From: Scleromitrula shiraiana
Lineage: Eukaryota > Ascomycota > Leotiomycetes > Helotiales > Sclerotiniaceae
DNA length: 64,000 nucleotides
Assembly (NCBI GenBank): GCA_028455995.1
Contig: JABELC010000001.1
Location: 3,770,501-3,834,500 of the forward strand
Reading direction: 5' to 3'
Below, piece after piece: positions 10,446 through 22,190 of this stretch (position 1 is its first letter; every line of letters begins with the position of its first letter). The notes under the pieces were generated by a model. It was not told where the DNA came from. It did no database searches and was given only the letters and a program-made list of their open reading frames with translations. The position numbers and the translations under genes were made by a program.

Positions 10446-13400
10446 TCACTCACCCTTCAATTTAAACCAACCTCCTTTTTCCCAATCCACGCCCACGCTC
10501 CCATACAGCAAACTCTCCCTAACATCTCTATCCTCCACTGCCTTCAAGATTTCCTCCAGTATCTTAAAATTAATCGGTTTCAAAAGCCACCCATCAAATC
10601 CATACTGAATGTACTCTTCTCTCTTCCTCTCGACCAGTGAAGCTGAGACTGCAATAATTGGAAGCCGACCGTAGGAACTTGCGGGTTTGGATACCGCGGG
10701 CGAGCATTCCTGCTCGTTTGCGCGGATCATCTGGGTAGATTCGAAGCCGTTGGCTACTGGCATCTAGGGTTTGATTGGGTATGGTGTTAGTGTAATGTTT
10801 TAAGAGTTATGTTGTATTAAATTTAGGGGAGGAATTACGAACTTGTATATCCATTAAAATGATATCATAGTTATCCGGAGTATCTTTCACCGCATCGAAG
10901 CACACTTGGCCGTCGACTGCTACTTGTACGCCGTAGCCTCGTTTTCTGAGACGTTCTTCCAAAATACGACTATTAAGTAGGTTATCTTCTGCAACGAGTA
11001 CATTAAGATGGGGCTCTTCTGGCTGCGCTGGTAAATCCATAATGGGAAATGGATATTGGATTGAGTAGTTCGGGTTGGTGGTTGCTGATTGGGTGGATGA
11101 AGGGGAGAGCGAGGGAGTGGCTGGACTAGGTGTGGGGAGAAATGATTTACTTCCAATTGAAACGATATTTTTGAATGGAGTCAAATCCTGAGGTGTTTCC
11201 GGTACACAATCTTCGGGGGTAGCACATAGACCATCTTTCTCATCCGGTTCCTCGAATTTGGTATTCTCGGCCTGGCGAGAACTAGAGCCCTGGTTCTGGT
11301 CGGCTTTTCTGAATGGAATCGAAATAGCTACCCTGGTTCCATGGCCTGGTTCTGAAGATATGGTAATCTTGCCATCGTTAAGTCTCACAAATCTCGCTGT
11401 CGAAGCTAGACCTAATCCAATTGAAGAGCCTTCCTTCTCAGCCGATTTGGAAGCTTCTACATCATCGTCGTCATCAAGAACCTTTTCAAAGTCGAGAAAT
11501 ATGCCATCCAGTTCTGGTCTTTATGTATTAATCAGCTTTGTATATACAATGTATACATAATAAAGTTCAAGAGGGCATCGATCGCGTTACAATGAATTCG
11601 AAACATCAAACTTACTCTGTGAAACCAACACCATTGTCTTTGAAATATATTTCGATGGGAGTTTTTACTTCTCTTATTTTCAGACTTTCTTGTGATGTTG
11701 TATCGTCAGAGGAATTCTTTACTCCAACACATATCTGACCAGTTGTGGAGTGCTTGACTGAATTTGATAGCAAATTGGAAAGGATTTGCTTCAGGCGCGA
11801 CGCATCGCATTTCACCCTCGGTGGGACATCTGTGCCTTCCTCCAATTTGATGTTTAATTCTTTCTTTTTGCATTCACCATCGAAAGCTTTGATGACTTCT
11901 TTCATCATATCAGTTATGACAACTGTGTCATTAGAGTATTCAAACTTGGTTTCATGTACTTCAGTTAGACTTAATAAATCATTGACCACAAAGATAAGGG
12001 ATCTTGATGCAGCTAGGGATTTCTCTAGATTTGTCCGAGTTTTTGCGTCGTAAGCGTGTAGGTCTTCTAGTGCTATCTCCAGATAATTGACTATAGCGTT
12101 CAAAGGGGTTCGCACTTCGGCTAGTCAGTTTCTATTAAGTATTTCAATGATCAAGGTCAGCATACCTTCAGCTCCAGCTTGTCCAATCAAAATTCTAGTC
12201 AAGCGATTCTGCTTTACAATAGCTTCTTTCTGTCGCCATACTTCGATAAATCTTCCATACAATGCACTCAAAACTCCAGCAGACTCAACTATAAAGGTTA
12301 GCTGCGACAAACATATAAAGTCTATCTTTTATGACCAACCTTGCTCCTGTGTCCATTCTCGACTAGTCCCCAGTACACACTCACTCCATCTTCTAAAGCT
12401 TGCTCTGGGCTCAAGGTAACTGGTTCCAGGTCTGAACTTTTTCTCGTGAGGGTTGCCTGCCCATTTGACCTCCTTCACTTGGCCTTTGCGGAAGAATACC
12501 AAAAAATCAGATCCTGACGAAGCTAGAGGAATGACAAGTATTCCAGAAACTGAATTGAACAGAGATGGGAAAATAATATCTGGGCAATCAGCGGCGACGC
12601 TATGTGTATGAAACACGCTCTTATAAGACTTGTTGCGGATGTATTGAAGCAGGGCGAGACTCTCGTTATAAGCAAACATTTGTCCAATCGTCCTCGCTTC
12701 ATCTTTGATGGCCAAAAATCCAAAGTCTGCTCCAAACATTCCCAAAAGATCACTTGATGAAGCAACAACGTAAGCTGAGGGTGACACTTTGGGAAGTGCT
12801 TTAGTTAACGGTCGCCGCGCCTCTATCCGAGATAGATAAAGTAGCTTTTCAATGTTATTACTAGCACAGTCTCCTAGGCTTCTACAAAGCTCTCTCATTG
12901 GGAATGAAACCTTCTTCCCTTCCTGGCCATAATCGTGACAAGAAATCAACCCCCACAATCGATCATGAACAATCAAGGAGATGGAGAAAGATGCCCGCAC
13001 ACCCATGTTTCGCAGATACTTAATATGAACTGGTGATAGTGCTCTCAGATACGCCCACGATAGATCTAGTGGTGGTGTGGCATCCTCATTGGTTCGGTAG
13101 ACGAGTCGTGCAGTAGGTTGTACCCTATCATAAAGAAGGCGGATCTTGTTGAGTTTATAAAGTGCCTTGGCTTGAGAGGGAACATCAGAATCTGGAAAAT
13201 GAAGGCCCCGGTAGAGATCTAAGGATGCTCTCTCGTCGATGAATTCACTTTCCACTAGGCCAGCCTGATTTTCGTCAAATCGATAGACCATGACACGATG
13301 GAAACCAGTTAAGTCAAATACTATGCCAACGATGATGTCTAGCAAAGCAGACAATGAATTAGCCGAATTGAGCTGCTCCTGAACCTCGCACAAGAGTTGA

Positions 13401-14387
13401 AACACTTCTAGCTCTCCAATCTTATTGTTCGCTCTTTGAAATGTACGAAGAGGTGCACTATATTTCGTTGTCGATTTTGCACGTTCTTCTTCTAAGGCTT
13501 GATTGTCGATCGTATTAATAGATTCATCAGGCAAACTCGAATTGTCTGGAGGAACGTCGATCAACACGTCATTCTTTGCCTCAAATTCGCATATGATCAA
13601 GCCTGTATCTTCAAGAAAATGCAAGGCACAGTATACAGATGAAATTCCTCTGTCTCCAGGGCTTTGATGGGATATAAATGTCGTGGTAAATACATCTGGG
13701 TACGCTTTGAGCTTATCCTGCTGCCACTGTCTTCTGGCGGAAATTCGGGTTCTAAAAGATTCTTTATCAGGCAGGTTGAGCAATTCGGTGAAGCAGACAA
13801 GCTTAAATAATGTCTCAGGTCCATTTCCAATGATATCTCGCGAGTTTTCACTTGCTACACGCACTAAGAACCGCCCTTCAGCAGTCTCTCTCAGGGCTAC
13901 TAATGCCCCAAAACATTGGATTGCTTCTGGTATATGAATTGGTTCATCTTCACAGCGCAAGATTCTTTCGGTAGTATTGGCTTTGGCAGTAGGTTGATCA
14001 GTTACGGATAAATTATGAACTATACTCGTGACACATGTGCCTTCAGATGACGACGATTCGGGAATTCCCAAAGACACCTTGGGAGGCTCAATCTCAACGA
14101 GACCAGTGATGTCGGATTGGTAGAAGAGACCATCTGGCATGTCCCGATTCATTTTGGCAGCGAGATCGGTAAGAGTCTTTCGAAGATCTATTGTTCGAAA
14201 TAAGTATAATGAAGGCATTGAAGAATATTTGCACATCCATACCTATGGCTGTTTCGATGCGGATTGGAAACACTCTTTCAAATTTCCAAGATTCATTACC
14301 CGTAGTGATAGATCTTTGGTCGTCTTCGACGGCACCACCATCATGACTTTTATCACCAACCTCGCTTGTCATGGTAGGTTGAACCAT
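10446..14387 (-). CDS. Fungal phytochrome hybrid histidine kinase lacking the H-box histidine
   Basis: Red/far-red photoreceptor kinase of 1202 residues from six exons: 14387-14243, 14187-12340, 12288-12166, 12114-11616, 11518-10843 and 10763-10446. PAS: RCEDEPIHIPEAIQCFGAL at about residue 126 keeps the bilin-attaching cysteine of bacteriophytochromes. GAF: VYRFDE, PDSDVP and ISCHDY. PHY: the tongue motif PRASFRRW. The kinase core has N box (NLLSNSVKHS), G1 (DNGVGF) and G2 (GLGLA). The C-terminal receiver has the phosphoacceptor Asp (ILMDIQMP) and the Lys (LLKPIN). The H box reads QAGAEVRTPLNAI, where homologues have a GHEVRTPLN or SHEVRTPLN type sequence, so the phosphorylated His is Ala (about residue 704). 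The intron before exon 4 has two acceptors six bases apart; neither restores His. It diverges from the FluG-like gene. Confidence 0.92.
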
Positions 14388-15951
14388 CTTTTCTACCTTT
14401 TTTGTCCAGATCCTATTCAGAAGGTAATCACAGGATAGATATTATATTGTAAAAGAATAAATAAAACAGCACAAAGAAGCTTTTACGTTCTCAGATAATT
14501 CACCATCCAGCAGAACGAATTATGTATGAGAGGTCTTTGCAGCAGTGAATATCTGTCAGATTGCTTACCATTCATAGGTGGGAACTAATTTTGAATTAAA
14601 AGCAATTGTAGGAGTGAATCTCTATATCTTTCAGCGTTACACAGTATAGTAGTCAGAGTAACCAAGTCCCTTGGGGTTATCAAGATGCTCCAGAGCGGCT
14701 GTCTCCATTTTGACATTGCTCATTCGCATTAAGACACGAAAGTGCTCGTAGTTTTCGTTTTGATTCTCAAATCGTCGATTGCGTCGACAAAAAATCATTC
14801 TTGTTGGTTTCCACTGGCGAAGCAAGAACAGAAAAACAAATGGAGTAGAGACATGCAAATGAGGAGTTACTAGTAGCAACTCGGCGCTATCAATGTTGTT
14901 GAGACAGCAATAGATCAATATTTTTATATACCGCCGACCAGTGTTTTATCAGTAATGACACATCTCCAAGGTAGGGCGTTAAAATATCTCAAACAAATCC
15001 ACTTCGGAATTGTTCGAAATATCCGGGAGAGTTACACCTCTCGTGGTGCATAGGTGATTAACAAATGCCGTTTGCATGTAAACGAGGATCGGGGCGACGG
15101 CTTAATAACCCTTGAATCAGGCCATTCAGGTTCTACCGCAGACGTCTTGCAGTGCTTGTGTTCCCCTCAAAAAAGCAATATGAACGAACATGAGAGAAAA
15201 AAAGAAAGGTAGTATGAAAAGTCCAGAATCACTCGTATAGAAAAAGCATCCTGCAAGCAGCACGGGGCATTTAACCCCGTGGAAACATCGAATAAACTCG
15301 GAATGAATTTTGGCCACCATATCGATATTCCTCGGATAACTTATGGTTAAACCTATCACATATTTATAACATGTTGTTGAGGTTCATGTTTGTGAAAATA
15401 TTTAAAAAGCCACGTGAAAGTTCAATTGGCAGGAAGAAAATTCAAATCTACTCTTTATGAAAGGGAAGGAAGGAAGATTATATGATCATCATTTTTATAA
15501 CCTTTTATCCAGACGAGGTGTAGCTGAAATTGCGCAGTTACGTCGTTGTCAGCTAGTATCAAAACTCCTCATTTTATGAGTTTGGGTTTGCTCCTGCACC
15601 CAAGACTTCCATTCTCAAGGTGGTTCAGATTTTAGTTAAGCGCATCCACCGAATGAGCACCAAATCCCTGGTCAAAATATCTGCTCATCTGCATCTAAGA
15701 TATGTGAGAAACGGGAATATATTATATACGATGCAAATGCATCAAAATGGATGTAAATTGATTGGTGTATCAAACTCAACCCACCCTCAAAACCCCTCTT
15801 CTATCTTTTGCGGTGAAGATGGGTTGGCTTGGGAGAAGAGAAGGTGAAGAATGATGGCGCTCGTCGTGCAGAAGATATTTAAATTGCAATTGATATCCGG
15901 AGACTTAAGATTTTAATTCCAAGTTAAGCCGCAATATTTCGAGGACCAAAT
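14388..15951. other. Divergent intergenic region between phytochrome and FluG-like genes
   Basis: About 1.56 kb, the likely shared upstream region of two divergent genes. Small frames on the minus strand (14637-14918, 93 codons; 15126-15359, 77 codons) have no recognisable domain and no obvious splice partner, so I do not call genes. No tRNA-like structure was recognised. Confidence 0.6.
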
Positions 15952-18706
15952 ATGGAACATCTTATTACTGCTATTCATAATACGCCCATTATTGATCACC
16001 ATGCTCATCCACTCCTCAATTCTTCGGGGAAAGGCAAGCATTCCCTTCTATCAATTACCACTGAAGCACGCGCCGACGCTTTGAAATCTATCCCTTCGTC
16101 GATGGCACATATTCGTGCTGTTAATCAACTTGCCCATGTTTTGAATTGTCCCCCAAGTTGGAAAGATGTAACCAATGCTATATCTAAAGAAAGCATGAAC
16201 ACAGGGGATCTTTGGGCCAAACGGTGTCTCAGCGGACTTGAAACAATCCTTCTGGACGATGGATTAGATACGGCGGAAGAGGTTTATGATTACTCTTGGC
16301 ACAACAGAATGACGAGAAGTGAGTTACTTTGGTGAATCTGCGCTACTAATTTTGGCCTTCAAGAACGTACTGCATCAGCTGTATGACTCATTTGTATATT
16401 CGTGCTAATTCGGTGATAATTAGACAAGTGCAAGAGAATAGTGAGAATTGAAACTGTTGCAGCTAAGATTATGGACAAGCATCTCAAGAGATTCGATGGC
16501 TCGGGTGACAAGATCTTTGAGGAAGTCCTTGAAGAGTTTGAAATGACCATCACTGATGCGATTAAAGACCCAGAAGTGGCTGGATTCAAGTCAGTGATCG
16601 GTTATCGTACAGGCCTCAATCTTCCCAGAGCATCTCCACTTGATGATTTCAAAGCCTCATTTTTACAAATCATTCGAGCACAAAGACTAGAGGGCCTCAC
16701 GCGGTTTGAGAGACTGGAGAGTAACCTTTTGAACTCATATGTTGTTCATAAGACTGCTGCTCTCATTCAGGCTGACAAAGCGCGTCACAAGAAGCCAATT
16801 CAGTTTCACACTGGAGGCCTAGGCGACAATAGCCAAACACTACTCCGCTCATCCCCATCTCATCTACAAGAATTCATTAGAGCGTATCCTAACATCCCGA
16901 TTGTTCTTCTTCATGCCAGCTATCCATGGACGAGAGAAGCTGGGTACTTAGCCACTGTCTACTCGAATGTATATGCAGATATTGGTGAAGTCTTCCCATT
17001 TGTGAGCCAAGACGGTCAGGAGAAGGTTGTTCGTGAAATTCTAGAGCTATGCCCTTCGGAAAAGCTTCTTTTCAGCACGGATGGACATTGGTTCCCAGAA
17101 ACATATCTACTCGCTATGATTCAAGCACGCGAAGCTTTCGAAAAGGTATGCTTAGAATTTAAACCAGAACCCTTTTCTCATATTGACAGGTATACTGACA
17201 ATGTAGGTTCTTGTGGAATATGTCGAAAGAAAAGCATTGACAGTCTCACAAGCTGTCAAAGTTGTGGAAGATGTCTTTTTTCATACTTCAAATAAGCTGT
17301 ATGATCTAAAATTGAAGATAGCCCCATTTAAAATTGATCTTGTTGATCGAACTAGAAGGCTCGTGAGCCCCAAATCAGATCTAGAGATCGTTCAATCACT
17401 GATGGTTAATCATCCAAAAATCAAATTCCTTCGTGTTCAATATATCGATTATGCGGGCATAATGCGACTACGAATCATACCCCTGAAACGTGTTTATGAT
17501 ACCCTTCGAAAGAAGGCTTCCGTATTTGTTGGACTTTCAAATGCTTGCCTTGTTCTCATGCAGAATGATGAACTTCTGGACTGGCTTTTGCCTAACGGCG
17601 AATACAAACTCCAGCCTGTGTTCTCTTCATTACGACCAGGCCCATGTGAAGGGTATGCTTCAGCCCCAGGAAACATCCGAATATTGGAAAAACCATCATT
17701 AAGTCCATGCCCAAGAGTTACCTTATCAAACATGCAGGATAGAGCACGCAGTCAAAACCTGGAGTTCCTTGTAGGCTTTGAAATCGAGATTGTATTCATG
17801 AAGAGATCTGCTGGCGATGCACTTGTCTTCGAACCTTTGCCAGGAATGGCCTCCCACGTTTGGAGTGCAGCTAGTCCACTTCGTGATCAAACTATCACTA
17901 ACGCAATGGAGGAGATTTTCGACGCGCTTTCCGTAGCTGGCATCCATATCGAGCAATGGCACCCAGAGTCATCCACTGGTCAATACGAATTTGTGTTACC
18001 TCCACTGCCCCCTTTAGAGGCAGCAGACACACTTTTGCATGCACGCGAGATTGTTTACACAATCGCAAACAAGTATGGATGGAAAGCGACATTGCATCCA
18101 TCACCCTATCCAGACATGTTAGGCACAGGAGCACATGCCCACTTCTCCATTTCTTCTTCCAACAGCGAAGATATCTACTACCATTTTTACGCTGGGCTTC
18201 TCAAACATCTTCGTTCCATTGCGGCTTTCATGTATAGCAGCAAAGACAGCTATAGCCGTGTTTGTAGACCTAGAGGAGAGCCGGCTGGAAGCACATGGGT
18301 TAGTTGGGGAACTCAAAACAAAACAACAGCTTTGAGAAAGATATCCGGATCGCACTGGGAGATTAAATGTCTAGATGGTCTTGCAAACATATACTTGACA
18401 TTGGCAGCTATCATTGCTGCGGGCACAGAAGGGGTAAGAGTGAAAGAGAAGATGGTTTGGGGTGATTGCGACCACGATGATCCTAGTAAGCTGAGTGAAA
18501 AACAGAGGCTTGAACTCAATGTTACGGAAACATTACCCCATAATCTGGAAGAGGCACTTGCTGTATTGGAGGATGACAAATACATGCGTAGCGCACTCGG
18601 AGATTTGGTTGTGTCGACATACGTGACTATCAAGCAGACCGAGTTGAGGATCATGAAGCCTATGAGCGATGAAGAAAGGAAAAATTGGATAATCGAGAGA
18701 TACTGA
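15952..18706 (+). CDS. FluG-like protein: amidohydrolase domain fused to glutamine-synthetase-like domain
   Basis: Three exons, 15952-16318, 16424-17145 and 17207-18706, give 862 residues, close to Aspergillus FluG. Both introns have consensus ends (GTGAGT...TTAG and GTATGC...GTAG) and the joins read MTRNKCKRIVRIE and AFEKVLVEYVERKA. The N-terminal half is an amidohydrolase-like domain beginning PIIDHHAHPLL with an HxH metal motif, and it contains LLFSTDGHWFPE. The C-terminal half is a glutamine-synthetase fold with VGFEIEIVF, HPESSTGQYEFVL, GTGAHAHFSI and CRPRGEP. In Aspergillus FluG is needed for the extracellular signal that starts asexual sporulation, but the family has many paralogues and the developmental role here is inference. 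The enzymatic substrate is unknown. It lies divergent to the phytochrome gene. Confidence 0.88.
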
Positions 18707-18949
18707 TATTTAGGTCGTCCAATACACGCTCATCTCGTTTGTAGCGCAGTTTCCTTTCTATGCACGGATTGGGTGTTGGAAAGTAATATGTTCCGTGAGG
18801 ACAATTGAATAGGCATTAAGAAAATTCAAAGCTTCAATCGTTCTTCGGTTTTGACCAATTCTGAGAGATAAGCTCATCTTTTGTACACTCGTCCTAAGTT
18901 CTATAATGCTGATCCCAAGTGTTTTTACATTTTCCCCATCATCCTGATC

Positions 18950-19438
18950 CTATAAAACCCTACACAGAAGCATACCACCGACTCTCTTGTCCACACATTC
19001 CCTCGCTTCCATAATTCCACTAGATGTGCTCACAAACATACACTCCCCAGGTTTCGTTAAACCTTTTACATAATTTGCTTCCTTCCCCCTGATAATCTGC
19101 GACAATCCGTTCACATCCATCCAAATCCTCCTCGTAGGTTTACTAATCATACTCATCCTACTCAACACCGGCTCGTTATTCCAGTATTTCATACCTAGCC
19201 ATAATCTTCTCGTCGAGATATTTCGTTGTGTAACTTCTTCTGGCACATATGTAGATAGTTCGTCCATTGGAGGAGGGGTGAGACCACCGCGAGTGACCGA
19301 GGATAGAAATCCAGAGGTTTGAAGGGCGAGGGTAAGGGTGAGGATCATGTTGGTGGAGGGGACGGAGGTGAGACCCAATCGCGCTTTGGAGGCATTTTGG
19401 AGATGTGAACACACGTGTGATAGATTTACGAGAGACAT
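18950..19438 (-). CDS. MRPS8: Mitochondrial small-subunit ribosomal protein uS8m
   Basis: Single-exon gene of 162 residues. The protein starts MSLVNLSHVCSHLQNASKAR, the typical beginning of mitochondrial S8 in ascomycetes, continues with VPSTNMILTLTLALQTSGF, and ends with the S8 signature (STSSGIMEARECVDKRVGGMLL). uS8 binds the central domain of the small-subunit rRNA early in assembly. The mitochondrial forms replace the bacterial presequence-free N-terminus with a similar one, so no classical targeting peptide is required. Its stop codon lies 243 bp past the stop of the FluG-like gene, tail to tail. The start fits the family well. Confidence 0.9.
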   Translation of the reverse strand: MSLVNLSHVCSHLQNASKARLGLTSVPSTNMILTLTLALQTSGFLSSVTRGGLTPPPMDELSTYVPEEVTQRNISTRRLWLGMKYWNNEPVLSRMSMISKPTRRIWMDVNGLSQIIRGKEANYVKGLTKPGECMFVSTSSGIMEARECVDKRVGGMLLCRVL

Positions 19439-20066
19439 TGTGAAATTCTAGAGTCTCTATGACAATTCGAAGGCCCGCGCGGGCACAATTGGAGGGTTAT
19501 CTACCAAAGTATCTTCAGGCAAGAGGGGATGAAAATGAGATGCTATACAAATGTTAGCCTAAGTATCTAACTCATAGTGTGTGACACAGAATACCTTACC
19601 TCTTGGTGTTTAGGCCGACCTATACCTGTGCCTGGATTCAACACGATAATGGAGATTGCTCAATGTTCTTTTCTAGATTATCTGAATATCAAAATCGCAT
19701 CAAAGCTCGGACAAGTCAAAATTATTTATTTCGGCCTTATCTAATCGTGATTAGGCAATAAGGCGTCAATCACATATTGTCACACCTCAACTTCGTGAAC
19801 TTCAACCCCTCATTGGTTCCATTTTCATGCACATTTGCCGCCGAACATTGCTGCCCCCATGCTGCATGGCAGGTCAGAATATCCTTGAAATTATAGTAAG
19901 TCGCATCTCGAACTGTTTCATTCTAAGTTTCTTAGTTTCTCTTTTCTTTTTCTTTTTCTCTTTCCCTGTTTATCTATCGCGTTTTCTTGTTGTGCAAGAA
20001 AGCTCCTATTCTTTATTTCTACTCAGCGCACAGCATTGCTATCAAGGTATCGCAGGTCGATAAGCT
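19439..20066. other. Divergent promoter region, uS8m / unknown repeat protein
   Basis: About 630 bp between divergent genes. It contains a T/C-rich stretch near 19930-19980 upstream of the plus-strand gene, plausible as a fungal promoter pyrimidine tract. No coding feature is supported. Confidence 0.6.
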
Positions 20067-21881
20067 ATGGCAGTACGTCCAGGAGAAGATCTTGCAGCTA
20101 CCCTGTAAGTAGAAGTTTTCCCGAGTCTGTAGTCACAAATTCATTGGGAACGTTGCAGCTTCGCCGACATACATTATTATTATGGACCACCCACCGCAAA
20201 ACCTTCGCATCACAGATTTGATAAAGGCTCCTATGTCTATCTTTTTGAGAATGCGGGACAGAGAAGAGCGCGACTTGAGGTAGCAAATAGCGCCGGGACT
20301 CCGGATCAAGATGCTTTCACCGGTCGTAAGTAATAGCTTCCATTGTAAGAGGTTCATCATACTGATATGCTGCTATGTTTAACAGACCTTGACTCTGCCC
20401 ATATCAAATACTCATATAAACATACTACACTGGTTACTTTGACTGTAGATGGACCAAATGGACAACAACGAAACAGCCTTACAGGAGCCCAGGAATGGCA
20501 CTTACCAACTTTCGATCCTCGAAATGAAAATAAATATATGTACAGGCTTCACACCATCGATATGTATTTTTGGAACAAGGAGGATGCTTTGACATTTGTG
20601 AACGGAGTGCGAAGGGTTTTACCTACACACCAAACTACCATTGAAGATGAGCCGACAGCGCCACCATCTCATGTAGATGACATGAGTCCAGTAGTGCAGC
20701 AGTTGGAAAATATAGCTATTTCGGATCCCTCATACCAACAAGGCGGGACAAAGACTTCCCGAACCTCCCCTCCTGCTACAATTAAGGTCGCCTTCCCTGG
20801 ACCACCAAGTTCATCAAGCCCACAAACACGGGATCCAGCTGCTTTTGCGCCAATGGCATATAATCCAGCAGCTCCAGCGGCACCTGAAGCTATCAAACAT
20901 CGAGAAAAGACACCGCCACCTGAAGATGGTGCTGGAAATCCACTTGTCGCAGCCGCAGCTTCGGATCAAGGTCAATTTTCCCCTCCCTCGCAATTCCAAC
21001 GACAACCAAGTTTCTCTACCATGTCTCCTCCACAACAAATACAAGGACAGCCCAGCTTTTCCACGATGTCACCTCCGCAGGTGCATAGACAACCAAGCTT
21101 CACGGCAATGTCACCCACACAACAGTTGCACCGACAACAAAGCATTTCTGCAATGTCACCTCCTCAACAATTGCATCGACAACAAAGTATCTCTGCGATA
21201 TCTCCACCTCCACAGCAGATTCATCAACAACAAAGCTTCAATACAGCATCCCCACCCCAACAAACGAACTATAAATACTTTACCGGTTCTCTTCCTAATA
21301 ATTCCTCCATTCGCTCACCATTCTCACAACAATTCCCCCCACAAACTCCATCATTTGCTCCACCACCCACGGACAACACATTTGGCGGACCACTTCACCC
21401 TCCCAGTGAAAACAGTCCATCTCAACCCCCGCCTCCCGCCTATTCCTCCCCACCCCTTTCACCCACCAACGCACCCATCACACAATACGCGACCTTCCCC
21501 GGTTCACCAGGCCTCCTTTCATCACAAAAACACGGTCTCCCGACACCTGGGCTTTTCTCCCCTGGCTTTGCACCTCAACACCAACTTCCACCATTGCAAT
21601 CGCCCACTCCAGGTCTCCAACCACTAACGTCACCATCTGCTCCGCCCGGAGGCTTTTCAAACTACAACTATTCTCAAACTGCTTCGCAACCACTCATGAA
21701 TGATTACAGTGTTCATCAACAGGTTTATAGACCTACAGAATTGGAGATGAAGAATTCTCATGGGTTGAAACACAAGGCGAGTAAAAACGGAAAAATTGGA
21801 GGGAGGTTAGAAGAGAATGCGGGAAAAATAGAGAAGGGGGTTACAGGGATTTTGAAGAGGTTCGAGAAGAAGTATGGTTAA
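20067..21881 (+). CDS. Unrecognised fungal protein with Q/P-rich tandem-repeat tail
   Basis: Three exons, 20067-20104, 20159-20325 and 20386-21881, give 566 residues. Joins are clean: GTAAGT...GCAG between ATL and FADIHYYYG, and GTAAGT...ACAG producing AFTGHLDSAHIKYSY. The N-terminal 150 residues look like a compact folded domain (SYVYLFENAGQRRARLEV, IDMYFWNKEDALTFVNGVRR). I do not recognise it. Residues about 210-305 are tandem 13-15-residue units of the pattern QxQPSFSTMSPPQQ, mostly Q, P, S and M. A long proline-rich low-complexity region follows. The C-terminus is a basic, probably helical tail (GGRLEENAGKIEKGVTGIL). This suggests an adaptor or scaffold with a disordered repeat linker, but that is inference from composition. 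Confidence 0.75.
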
Positions 21882-22190
21882 GTTCCATCGCTTTAATGAA
21901 GGTTGGGTTAAGTTTGGTTGGGCTGGAAACGGATGAAACTCGTGTAGAGAGAGAGAAGTGGCTAAGGAAGGGGAATTTAGGGGCGATATATAATGAGTAG
22001 TAATGTAGATCTGGTGTCAATTTTCTGTTTTTCGTTAACTTTTTCGGTTCCGATACTATTTGGTCTCAAGCAAATCCTCGCATCCCCTCATATAAGCTCT
22101 CAAAACCCAAATGCCTGAATCAGAGCTCATTAACCATGAACTCCCACTTTCATGTTTGTATTCGTGTCTAGAGCTGGTATTGCCACTAAA
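21882..22190. other. Convergent intergenic region
   Basis: About 310 bp between the repeat-protein stop and the 3' end of the HET pseudogene. Likely only 3' UTR sequence; nothing else is seen. Confidence 0.6.

Noticed and set aside
14637..14918. 93-codon minus-strand ORF
   Set aside because: No domain, no homologous motif recognised, Phe/Leu-rich translation, and no splice sites joining it to a larger frame.
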